A stretch of 63,059 bases of DNA, from positions 1 through 63,059 of the forward strand of contig JBIKLA010000021.1 of assembly GCA_044360075.1 (NCBI GenBank), in the 5' to 3' direction. Each line of letters begins with the position of its first letter. The stretch's first letter is position 1. This DNA is from OMII01 sp947467385 (GTDB taxonomy: Bacteria > Bdellovibrionota_C > UBA2361 > OMII01). Under the pieces are notes generated by a model, which saw nothing but the letters and a program-made list of their open reading frames with translations, had not been told where the DNA came from and made no database searches. This document shows positions 55,201 through 61,988 of this stretch, in pieces. The position numbers and the translations under genes were made by a program.

Positions 55201-55676
55201 CGTCGCTCTCATTTGCTGTTGCCGAGAACCGCATCCGGTCGGTTTTCAAGATGCACAAGGATGAGCCGTTCAGCCTCAGCCAGTTCGCGTTCACATTTAA
55301 CCCAGCGCGGCTCTCTCTAACGGTCTCAAGAGCGGGTGGAAGTTCGTTGGAGCTCGATGTGGGCAGGGCGGTTTACCGGCACATGTTGCGTGTCGGAAGT
55401 GCTGTCAGTGATGGCAAGCCAACCGTGCTCGTTGAGCAGCGCTACCACCAGCACCACGCCGTGACGAACCACATTGAGCACGAGCAGGAGGAGCTGATAC
55501 GCGAGTTTCGGGAGGCGTGCGGGCTTGAGCCAGCCTCTGGGCCGATCGACTTTCCAGTCACGCGCAATCCGGGCGGCGTCTATTCGGATGCCATGGGGCG
55601 CAACTGCCGCACGGCGTACCGCTGGGAGCCTATGCTTAAGCGTGACGTTGGTCTCGTAAACCTGCGCGACCTCTAG
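52212..55676 (+). CDS. Large protein of unknown function (1154 aa)
   Basis: No signal peptide or clear transmembrane segment. Residues about 70-600 are helical repeats of 30-40 residues (LGLDPEQRLSLAETCARINP, FGFPSRQHLAFTEVLARGGD), each often starting with a Gly-Leu/Phe turn. The middle is mixed, and residues about 955-1080 form a separate domain with SDHPKILLTIGDVVNVQSCL followed by YRSGSLVEALPGYVMDSN and a beta-rich part. I do not recognise the family. It is the largest complete gene of the window and sits divergently beside a tyrosine recombinase, 164 bases apart. Confidence 0.7.
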   Translation: MPLPAQQLQREAQDLQQKQLSTDEVVLPPLSLGASPEPSMPAAPVGGSEKREDVAWPHLRVRHMILSLLPQFVRKLYWSASSTTLEERRAAAMRDSNVFDPTLVLRGYDITDQETIKSVISSSCAGNPGEALVACARMKVADPDFVLSYARAVSSKGQAAVLCRIVSKLGLDPEQRLSLAETCARINPVKFVQAMKAFGIKSGADSYRFLKIAAMSDRVSEPGKGVLCYVRGRGSLSSEQWLDILLTVADNHPAQLGAAMVKEIIPSGKIREKLLLAASRGNSIVRDGETRVTAARYIEAFKVEDSRVLHEAAREIATRSGGDLARFIHLFQLGSYARREVLLLAAADTDSSEAFRNNSLNFGITDDGSLRKVGKAHARANGWLATSDLERFCIDSLEERRELALALVKSFGFPSRQHLAFTEVLARGGDADPHLEQFLWAYGFTPVEAIHELLPLAAKYHPDSAIISLNELGLKSPEEQVSALKMIAGASSQGVTRVFHAPSVALTRDSLRQEVIFGAIGDAQDDWLLGKEGDIMHRAVNLMRGILREQLALWISVPEEIAHMGNVAACRHILQRVSGIDPRVDMTGWDLDEVRLSQPAAFYVVCAYHLARPLVQHLPFGTRVKEAVRLVSGHRDLPSIELSRVRFQQLCEVLGSCHYNQSALAPAPYRISADAWRQSFREVLDLLVASNALASTSGAALPSIGEIEVRATTIAQHTKTLVDEAERSFARDFGLPNAQGLVKLQGEWGDLVPLSVLMGRFRSGRELEVPVLQEIVKHVLAGAFYDWKYDPKAGQLGGMSHAQVLSWRRNPSRVSHCTAEQACAMSEGRQLAEALALIDYSLLPHVPEPYAPELYASRRSAEDVMNARLLSPQEFLQRAPSIIDVVCDLLALRRFGSRQTIFEYLRRYEEVKGQIQPIAPLAATELIRKDISRICIAVRERVVDTSKAYVVFSTISDHPKILLTIGDVVNVQSCLSYRSGSLVEALPGYVMDSNIKASLSFAVAENRIRSVFKMHKDEPFSLSQFAFTFNPARLSLTVSRAGGSSLELDVGRAVYRHMLRVGSAVSDGKPTVLVEQRYHQHHAVTNHIEHEQEELIREFREACGLEPASGPIDFPVTRNPGGVYSDAMGRNCRTAYRWEPMLKRDVGLVNLRDL

Positions 55677-56204
55677 GGGTTTCAGGCGGCTCACTGGAGC
55701 CTTCTTTGTGGCCTTGGGCGGGATTGCGACCCCTATTCTTTGGTTATTAGTTTTCTAGTTCTCGTAAAGTAAGAGGTGGGCGGCTGGGGGCTGTTCTAGC
55801 CCCGTATTGCGGGGCTTCTAGGCGGTTGGTGGGATCTTTGCGTGCGGGGGCCCCCGGTAGCCACGGGCAGTCGGCTGGTGCGGTGCCTGCGCCTTGGTCC
55901 GATGTGCGGCTGAGCGTGGTGTTGAGGACCGGCGATGCCCACAGAGGTTTCAAGCAGCGATGGTTTGCTGTTGGTTCGTCGTTGGCGTTTCAAGGCGGCG
56001 TTGCTATGGCGTTGAATTAGGGCTTCGGTGAGGCGCAAAGGGCCGCCACGCGATGAACAGAGCGCGGATGTTGTCAGGAGTGCGCCGATAGGGCGCTTGT
56101 TGACCCCTTCTGGCCCCCTCTCCCATCGCCCCCCTGACACCCTGGCCTTTTCCGCTCGAGTCGGGTCACAAGGGTCAGGTAGCCTAGCGCCGAAGAGGCG
56201 GTCG
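55677..56204. other. Non-coding boundary region with palindromes
   Basis: This 528-base stretch holds no supported gene. It contains AGCCCCG-TATTG-CGGGGCT (55798-55816), a perfect 7-bp hairpin, and the 12-base palindrome CGGGGGCCCCCG (55845-55856). It marks the edge of the accessory island that begins with BrnA. Confidence 0.5.
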
Positions 56205-56519
56205 CTACCCCCGTCCGCGTCGAGCGTTTCGGCTCTTCCGCCTGGCCTTAGGCGCTTCAAGCTCTTCACGCAGCTGCTGGGCGAGAAACACCTTCATGAG
56301 CGATTGATACGGGACGTCTCTTTTGTTTGCGAGCGTCTTCAAGGCAGACAACATAGCCTCTGGTAGCCTGAGCGATATCGTCTTGGTTGAGGGCTTGAGC
56401 TCTGGGAAAACGCCAACTCTCCCCTTAGTCCAGTCAATAAACTCAGTCGAGTCGTGCTTATTCCAGAAATCCTGCTCTTCGCTCTCTGAGGCGAACTTTG
56501 GAATTGTTTTACGAGCCAT
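56205..56519 (-). CDS. brnA: BrnA-like antitoxin (CopG-type)
   Basis: A 104-aa protein. FWNKHDSTEFIDW near the N-terminus is characteristic of BrnA, and TKTISLRLPEAMLSALKTLA is a ribbon-helix-helix DNA-binding domain. It should neutralise BrnT and autorepress the operon. It overlaps the end of the toxin gene by 11 bases and has GGAAGGAG inside it as ribosome binding site. A Lys/Arg-rich tail ends the protein. Confidence 0.85.
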   Translation of the reverse strand: MARKTIPKFASESEEQDFWNKHDSTEFIDWTKGRVGVFPELKPSTKTISLRLPEAMLSALKTLANKRDVPYQSLMKVFLAQQLREELEAPKARRKSRNARRGRG

Positions 56520-56805
56520 ATATCTTTCGCTCCTTCCTGTTCATATCACGAGCGGATATCACTCTTAGCTTTCGGCCGCGAACGGTGAACACCACAAACA
56601 GGTATCGGTCACCATCTGTGCGCCCAAGCGCATAGAAGCGCGTCTCCGTGTCGGAGTGCTTCACGTCCGGTGAAACCACGAGCGGCTGATTGAAGAAGAT
56701 CTCCTCACATTCCAGAGGAGATACTCCGTGCTTAAACCAGTTCTTCTCAAGGTTCCCTTGATCCCACTGAAATCCTGTTATGTGCAGCAATTTCCTGAGA
56801 TCCAT
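56509..56805 (-). CDS. brnT: BrnT-like toxin
   Basis: A 98-aa protein of the BrnT family, with a RelE-like fold and presumed ribonuclease activity. FQWDQGNLEKNWFKHGVSP at the N-terminus and RFYALGRTDGDRYLFVVFT are BrnT signatures; RVISARDMNRKERKIY is the conserved C-terminus. Toxin-first order with the antitoxin gene downstream is the known BrnT/BrnA arrangement. A palindrome directly upstream is a likely operator. Confidence 0.9.
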   Translation of the reverse strand: MDLRKLLHITGFQWDQGNLEKNWFKHGVSPLECEEIFFNQPLVVSPDVKHSDTETRFYALGRTDGDRYLFVVFTVRGRKLRVISARDMNRKERKIYGS

Positions 56806-56817
56806 ACGTTACCTTTA

Positions 56818-56836
56818 GTATATGACCAATATATAC
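56818..56836 (-). promoter_or_regulatory. Probable BrnA operator
   Basis: GTATAT-GACCAAT-ATATAC is a perfect 6-bp inverted repeat with a 7-nt spacer, ending 13 bases before the brnT start codon. The position suits autorepression by the ribbon-helix-helix antitoxin. Confidence 0.5.
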
Positions 56837-57259
56837 ACAATTCCAAGCGGTGTTTCTAAAAAGCTATCCGCCTGTAAGAGCTACTCGATGCGTACGAGGA
56901 GACAATCCTCACGAAATTCGGCATTTAGGCACCCGCCGGCCGTTTCCCAGCGGAGGGGGCATCCCCTTTTACCTCCACTCCTCGTCGGCTATGTACGAGG
57001 GAGAGCTGCTTGCGTCATGCGAGTCTAATCGCACATCAGACTTCGGAAGTTGCGAAAATGGGAAATAAGTTGGGGTCTGGCTGAATAATTGTGGGGCAAA
57101 AGTAACCCCGGACCACTGGGTCTCATCTCCGACGAAGTAAGCCTGGGTCATATAAGTTATCCCTGTCCATAGCGAGGGCATTGAGTTAACCTCGTCCCCG
57201 TTTAGCAACCGTAAACTTTGCCCCGCCGCACAATAAGCCGTGGGCACAAGGAGGAGGCA
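56837..57259. other. Intergenic stretch with one copy of a dispersed repeat
   Basis: About 420 bases without a supported gene. AAAAGTAACCCCGGACCA at 57098-57115 matches sequences at 59773 and 60730. A 119-codon minus-strand frame crosses it, but it lacks a ribosome binding site and overlaps the strong one of the next gene. Confidence 0.5.
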
Positions 57260-57634
57260 ATGGAAGGCGCCGCGAGTATTCCAAACATTGTAGTTGTCTT
57301 GAGTGTTGCGGTTTTCGCTGCGTGTCAAAGCTTCACGAACGACTGTATTGTAGACCGAGCCAATAGGTCGCCACTGGTCTCAAGATTTCTTCTTCTTTTT
57401 GCGCTGCTATCTGTCATCCCTCCTCTTTGCGCAATCACTACATTTTTCTGGAGTTTTTTCCATGCGGCTTGGTGGGAGCCTATCCTTGACGCATTGTTCG
57501 GAGTCATCTTTGTGGGACCGATATTGGGCGTTGTTACGAGGCTGCTGGGCGATGTGGGGTACATATTTTCTTTTCTGTGCTTGGTTCCTCTCTCGATGCT
57601 CATAGCATTATGGGCGGTTGGCCTGGTTGGATGA
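57260..57634 (+). CDS. Small integral membrane protein, unknown
   Basis: A 124-aa protein with four hydrophobic stretches (IPNIVVVLSVAVFAACQSF near the start, FLLLFALLSVIPPLCAITTF, LFGVIFVGPILGVV, FLCLVPLSMLIALW). GGAGGAGG lies upstream of the ATG at close spacing. I recognise no family. It sits in the toxin-antitoxin island between BrnTA and the HigB-like locus. The 300 bases after it hold nothing supported. Confidence 0.6.
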   Translation: MEGAASIPNIVVVLSVAVFAACQSFTNDCIVDRANRSPLVSRFLLLFALLSVIPPLCAITTFFWSFFHAAWWEPILDALFGVIFVGPILGVVTRLLGDVGYIFSFLCLVPLSMLIALWAVGLVG

Positions 57635-57936
57635 ACAAGAGCTGCCGAGAAGAGGATCGTCGTTGTGCCTGTCCGATACGGGGCTGGCTTTGGGGCATTT
57701 TTTGGGCGATTCCGGCGCCTTGAAAGGTAACGCTCCGGTAAGGGGTTGCTTTCGAGCTAATCTAAATTGGCTAGCGCCTCTCGGACAGGCAGGTGTTCGC
57801 TCTGTGCCAAAGCTTTTTCTCTATGCCTGGGCGCTAAACTCTCCGGTGCAGGGTTACTTTGAGGCCAGTTTCGTCCCGTATTGCGGCGCAGTGAAAGTAG
57901 CTCCCTGGCCCAACGGAAATTCACCGAACTTAACCG

Positions 57937-58269
57937 TTACCCATACAGCGCATGAATCACGCTTGAGATGCTCTTTAGGGTGGGATTTCCCTCCGGCGAG
58001 AGGATCCTGTACAGGGTACGCCGCGATGTCTTTGATCGCTTTGCCAACGTCCCCTTGTTAACCGCATCAAGGTGCCCACGAAGAATCTCTTTGAAGGAAT
58101 CGATGTCCTGTTCGACGAGGCATTGCCAAAATGCCCGAAACACGAGCTCTTGATCCTGTAGGCGACGAGCACTGCTGGGGCTCGTCAATCCTGACTTAGA
58201 CTTCAATCGGCGGGTCGGAACATCGCTCAAGGATAGCTCTCGCTTTTTTGATGTCGATCTTTTGGGCAT
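57937..58269 (-). CDS. HTH antitoxin, HigA/XRE-like
   Basis: A 110-aa protein starting MPKRSTSKK. After a basic N-terminal segment, DSFKEILRGHLDAVNKGTLA and KTSRRTLYRILSPEGNPTLK form the helix-turn-helix typical of antidote proteins paired with RelE/HigB-like (Gp49-type) toxins. The toxin gene immediately upstream is frameshifted, so the antitoxin may be an orphan. The first 74 bases overlap the end of the toxin frame. A 43-base copy of this gene's 3' end is found at 59802-59844. Confidence 0.75.
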   Translation of the reverse strand: MPKRSTSKKRELSLSDVPTRRLKSKSGLTSPSSARRLQDQELVFRAFWQCLVEQDIDSFKEILRGHLDAVNKGTLAKRSKTSRRTLYRILSPEGNPTLKSISSVIHALYG

Positions 58270-58497
58270 CTTTGCCTCCACCGTAAATGAGCAGGACAGC
58301 GCGCTGTCCGACCCTAGCAAAGTAAACGCTCAGTCCGTTCTTCCACCGAAGCTCCGCTAACCCATCTCTAAGATGCTTCGCATCGCCGAGGTGGTGTAGT
58401 GCTCTATTCGAAACACGCGAGACTCTACGCTGGCCTGAATCTTTGCCGATGCCGCTTCCAGCCAGAGCTCAAACTCTGGAGAGCGAATCACCTGCAC
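58196..58497 (-). pseudogene. Frameshifted HigB/RelE-like toxin (Gp49 type)
   Basis: The first part, from a GTG near 58497, reads VQVIRSPEFELWLEAA, and continues to a premature stop at 58357. Shifting frame near 58432 restores family-like sequence: HLGDAKHLRDGLAELRWKNG, then LSVYFARVGQRAVLLIYGGG, ending at a TAA at 58196. The join lies in the repeated CACTACACCACC. Either the toxin is inactivated or one base is missing or extra in the assembly. The distal frame overlaps the antitoxin start. Confidence 0.72.
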
Positions 58498-58973
58498 CTT
58501 CCAAGTGTGCCATTTATGGCACACCCTCGCAAGGTTAATCTCAGCACGCAACCCTGCAGGCGGGCTGCCGACTGGCTATTCCTAAGCTGGGGCGTCATAG
58601 ACATAGCGAAACTCCATGTAACGGACGACAGAGCTTTGGCTTGAGCAAGTGAACAGGCTCTTACCATGTTCCCCTTCTTCCATTGCCGGATTTATTGGAG
58701 CTGAGCCTTTGGTGTAGGCAGCGCTCGATTGCAAGATATATCGGAGCTGGGCGGCAGGAGTTCAAAGATGGAGCCCCGCAACTTGGTTAAATAATCGGTC
58801 TTCTGAACCAAGCATCCCGAGTCTCAACGCGGGTGTTGGCGTCGCTCAATTCGCATGGCGCTATAACGATTGCTATGAGCGGGGCGTTCTCGCCTCCGCT
58901 TGATACCTTTGTTAGCCTATCAGGAAACATTTTCGTAGATCTCCCGATATCTCCATTATTTGGAGAAGCTAGC

Positions 58974-59462
58974 GTGACTGATCGAATTGAATCTCTCATT
59001 TACATTATCCGAGAGGAGCGGGTGATGCTGGATCAGGATTTAGCAGCGCTCTATGAAGTTGAGACCAAGGCCCTCGTCCAAGCTGTTCAACGAAACATTG
59101 GACGTTTTCCGCCTGATTTTATGTTTCAGCTATCTTTTCAAGAGTTTACAGCTTTGAGGTCACAAATTGTGACCTCAAAGGGACGGGGAGGACGACGCAC
59201 TGCTCCGTACGCCTTTACAGAACATGGCGTCGCGATGCTCTCGAGCGTACTCCGGAGCGAGCGTGCCGTGGAGATAAACATCGAGATCATAAGAGCGTTT
59301 GTCAAACTTCGACAACTTGTCGCCTCAAATGCAGAGTTGACCGGCCGATTGAACCGTCTCGAGCAAAACTATGATTCGCAATTCAAGGTCGTTTTCGACG
59401 CGATCCGGCAGCTAATGAGCGAAGCGACACCGGTGCCACCCAAGAGAAGGATCGGATTTTAG
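58974..59462 (+). CDS. ORF6N-domain protein 1
   Basis: A 162-aa protein. The ORF6N domain (about residues 5-90) shows VMLDQDLAALYEVETKALVQ, RFPPDFMFQLS and PYAFTEHGVAMLSSVLRS; a coiled-coil segment and basic tail (PKRRIGF) follow. ORF6N is a DNA-binding domain common in phages and mobile islands. I start at the GTG preceded by GGAG; the frame extends 47 codons upstream without a good start. It is homologous to the gene at 59993-60517. Confidence 0.85.
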   Translation: MTDRIESLIYIIREERVMLDQDLAALYEVETKALVQAVQRNIGRFPPDFMFQLSFQEFTALRSQIVTSKGRGGRRTAPYAFTEHGVAMLSSVLRSERAVEINIEIIRAFVKLRQLVASNAELTGRLNRLEQNYDSQFKVVFDAIRQLMSEATPVPPKRRIGF

Positions 59463-59567
59463 AATTATCGGGACGCCCGCTATCCCAAACGCGCTCGGAG
59501 AAACGAGAGCGACAACGTTGAGAGAAAGAATCCCGTGGTCGGTATCAGCGCATCCACCAATGGGCGC

Positions 59568-59690
59568 TTAGAGCCGAACCTGCTCATTTAATCGTGTAGT
59601 ACTGACGCCGTAGAGCTGGGCAAGATCGCTATCCAATATTGTTCTTTGCCCCTTAATGGTGAGAATTTTCGACTCGATCTCCTTATCCAT
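59568..59690 (-). pseudogene. Truncated ORF6N gene fragment
   Basis: Forty codons starting MDKEIESKILTIKGQRTILD and continuing with DLAQLYGVSTTRLNEQVRL, then a stop. This is the N-terminal part of an ORF6N domain, distinct from the two flanking copies. The C-terminal part is missing. It is a relic of a third ORF6N gene. The rest of the 530-base gap holds palindromic repeats and a fragment of the HTH antitoxin gene. Confidence 0.7.
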
Positions 59691-59752
59691 AAATATGCAA
59701 TCGAGGAGAGTGGCTGAAAGTTGCTTGCACCATGGGTAGAACTATCTCTCCG

Positions 59753-59765
59753 GTAGCCGGGCTAC
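59753..59765. repeat. Palindromic repeat copy 1
   Basis: GTAGCCGGGCTAC, a palindrome around a central G; followed by a G/A-rich run and AAAGTAACCCCGTACCAG. Exact copies are at 59853, 60635 and 60712. Confidence 0.75.
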
Positions 59766-59801
59766 TGGGAAAAAAAGTAACCCCGTACCAGGGGAGCTAA
59801 C

Positions 59802-59844
59802 ACCGTCACCCATACAGCGCATGAATCACGCTTGAGATGCTCTT
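59802..59844 (-). pseudogene. Copy of HTH antitoxin gene 3' end
   Basis: Forty-three bases match 57933-57975 with one mismatch. On the minus strand it reads KSISSVIHALYG and a stop, as in the end of the HTH antitoxin gene. It lies between two palindromic repeats and is a remnant of a second antitoxin copy. Confidence 0.75.
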
Positions 59845-59852
59845 TTCACCCT

Positions 59853-59865
59853 GTAGCCGGGCTAC
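59853..59865. repeat. Palindromic repeat copy 2
   Basis: GTAGCCGGGCTAC followed by TTTTTTCCCCC, i.e. the opposite flank orientation to copy 1. Located upstream of the ORF6N 2 stop side. Confidence 0.75.
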
Positions 59866-59992
59866 TTTTTTCCCCCAGGGTAGGACCGGACACGCGACTC
59901 GCCCGCTCTACGACCGACCCCTCCTTCATGTCCTAGCACAACGTCTCAGCGACTTTGTAGTGGGTGAGTGATGCCTCCGCGATCAGTCGCCG

Positions 59993-60517
59993 CTAAGTAT
60001 GCTCACCACCTCCGAAGCCGATTCGCCTCTTTTTTGGCGGCTCCGCCGGCGACATCAGCTCGCGAATAGCATCGAAAACTACCCTGAATTGCCGATCGTA
60101 GCGCTGTTCCAGGGCAGCAAGTTTACGAGCGAGCTCCTGGTTTGACGAAATGAATCCTCGAAGTTTAACGAAGGCACGCATGATTTCGATGTTAACCCGT
60201 ACGGCTTTCTTGCTTCGTAGGACGGTGGACAGCATTGCAATTCCCTGTTCGGTAAAAACCAGGGGCCGGTAACGGCGTCCACCATAAGAGGAACTTGAGA
60301 TCCCAATTTGGGATCTCAAGTTTGCAACCTCCTGTTCTGACAACTGAAACATGAAGTCAGGGGGAAAGCGATCGCAATTACGCCTCACTGCCCGGGTTAG
60401 AATTCTGGTCTCCACGTCGTAAAGCCGAGCTAGGTCTTCGTCCAACATCGCCTTATGACCACGGACCAGATAGATAAGATTCTCAACATTAATTGGTAGA
60501 AGGGAATTGTCAGTCAT
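59993..60517 (-). CDS. ORF6N-domain protein 2
   Basis: A 174-aa protein with AMLDEDLARLYDVETRILTR, RFPPDFMFQLSEQE and PLVFTEQGIAMLSTVLRSKK, then the FRVVFDAIRELM segment and KKRRIGFGGG tail, closely related to ORF6N protein 1. GGAGG lies four bases before the ATG. It is bracketed by GTAGCC palindromes, which hints at movement as a unit. Confidence 0.87.
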   Translation of the reverse strand: MTDNSLLPINVENLIYLVRGHKAMLDEDLARLYDVETRILTRAVRRNCDRFPPDFMFQLSEQEVANLRSQIGISSSSYGGRRYRPLVFTEQGIAMLSTVLRSKKAVRVNIEIMRAFVKLRGFISSNQELARKLAALEQRYDRQFRVVFDAIRELMSPAEPPKKRRIGFGGGEHT

Positions 60518-60634
60518 AGATCCTCCAACCCACCTATCGCAAAAGAACGGCGACAAGTTGCCTGGAGCCATAACAAAAACGAAGACAGGACCAGCCAAGG
60601 AGTTTCCCCTGTTACCCGGCTACTTTTTTCCCAG

Positions 60635-60647
60635 GTAGCCGGGCTAC
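60635..60647. repeat. Palindromic repeat copy 3
   Basis: GTAGCCGGGCTAC. A one-base variant (GTTACCCGGCTAC) lies just upstream at 60611-60623, and the T run between them makes a small inverted structure. Confidence 0.7.
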
Positions 60648-60711
60648 AGAGAAAAAGTTGCCTGCAATATGGGCATAGCTATTTCGGACCTGGCCGAGGT
60701 ACTTTTGCCCA

Positions 60712-60724
60712 GTAGCCGGGCTAC
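60712..60724. repeat. Palindromic repeat copy 4
   Basis: GTAGCCGGGCTAC followed by AGGGAAAAAAGCAACCCCG, the same arrangement as copy 1, including the AACCCCGTACCAGGGG segment (60738-60752 region). The following bases up to 61097 hold no supported gene. Confidence 0.7.
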
Positions 60725-61097
60725 AGGGAAAAAAGCAACCCCGTACCAGGGGAGCTAAGGCATGGGGCTGTCCCGGGGAGTTAGGGCTGATTTGGTTGGC
60801 TTTTGTGGGGATAGCCGGATTGGGTGCGGTGGTTGTTGGTTGTGGGTATCGCCGGTTCGGCGTGAGTGTGTTCGGGCGGCAAGCGGTGGTCGTTCGAGCG
60901 GCCCTTTGGTTAGGTAACGCGGAGGCGCGGAGGGTGCGGAGGGCGCGGATGGGGATGGTGTTGGATTTGGCGCATTACGTAGGCCGTTTACGGCTTAGTG
61001 CGGACGAGGAAAGCGGCTTAGCCGAAAGGGGGCTCGGGGGTATCCCCTCCTCCCTCGAGCTGTTCAGGTCCCCTGCTTCTGGTTTGGTCACTCATAT

Positions 61098-61610
61098 TCA
61101 AATGCCCATCATAAGCTGGAATCTCTCTTCCAGCTCGGAGGGTCGTCCTCTGCCGAGACCAAATACCCCCTTGATCATCCAGGCGGGGTTTAGCTTTCTT
61201 CCGTTTGCTATCTCCGCGTTCTCTTGGAACGCTTGATTTATCAAATACGATTCCAGGTCGTCGCAGACCCGTCGCGATACTGTCTTTTTGCGCCCGTCCG
61301 GAGCCACAAAAAACATTACCGGCAAGCCCTTTCGACCGCTGAACAGCACCTCATTGTATTTCTCAAGCTGGTGTGGACCAATGCATTCGTACGCGAAGCA
61401 GCGATTGGTCTTTCCGATATACCAAGGACAGTACCCTCGTCCTGCTCTTAGGGCAAAGATATAACAGCCCTGTTTCCGCTCTAACTGAAGCTCCTCAAGC
61501 TGAATGAGGAATGCCCTCTTGTTCTCGTCGGATATCCGTTTGACGCTGCTGTTGCCAGCGCGACTGACTGGGATATTGATGGGGCCATGAACTATGAGCC
61601 GTAGTGTCAT
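61098..61610 (-). CDS. GIY-YIG-like nuclease-fold protein
   Basis: A 170-aa protein. GCYIFALRAGRGYCPWYIGK fits the GIY-YIG fold, with a variant first motif (CYI) and WYIGKT as second; an Arg/Cys loop follows and LESYLINQAF contains the expected catalytic Glu, with a later Asn in GRKLNPAW. GAGG precedes the ATG. Such proteins occur in mobile islands and as repair or restriction nucleases. Activity is uncertain. The 380 bases after it toward the FG-GAP gene hold one possible riboswitch-like segment. Confidence 0.6.
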   Translation of the reverse strand: MTLRLIVHGPINIPVSRAGNSSVKRISDENKRAFLIQLEELQLERKQGCYIFALRAGRGYCPWYIGKTNRCFAYECIGPHQLEKYNEVLFSGRKGLPVMFFVAPDGRKKTVSRRVCDDLESYLINQAFQENAEIANGRKLNPAWMIKGVFGLGRGRPSELEERFQLMMGI

Positions 61611-61988
61611 AAGTGTTTCCTCTTCCTAATGGCCTAGCGCAGCTCCCGAGATGCTGCTGAGCCATACTCCAAGCCGTCGAAAGGATCGCATTTGGGGTGA
61701 ATCGGGACATGCGCCCACAGAAAAGGGCGCCGCGAGAAGGCGCGATTCGTCATGGTTTTTCTCCGTTTTCTTGGTGAGACCTGATCACCTACTGTTGTTT
61801 TCGGAAAAACTCTTCAGCGACTTTAGCAGGTAGCGTCACATTTCCTCAAACTCTGTAAATTTTCTAGCCCGACGGTGGCATGTTCGCAAAGTCACGCAGG
61901 GCGCGCGCCGGTGCGGCTGAAAGCCGGGTGCTATGCGGGCGTGTTACGTGGAAAGAGAGGTGTCCAGTCATGGCGATAGGGCGCCTTG

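Noticed and set aside
56969..57328. 119-codon minus-strand frame
   Set aside because: No ribosome binding site, no family resemblance, and it overlaps the strong start region of the 57260 gene.
56036..60908. Eleven-base inverted repeat CAAAGGGCCGC at both sides of the island
   Set aside because: Exact but short and without extended similarity; could be chance in GC-rich DNA.
55677..61097. Integron cassette array with attC sites
   Set aside because: A few GTTRRRY-like heptamers occur, but I found no paired RYYYAAC at suitable distance, genes are in both orientations, and the recombinase lacks visible IntI features.
60796..61236. 146-codon plus-strand frame
   Set aside because: Starts in G-rich low-complexity DNA and overlaps the better supported GIY-YIG-like gene.
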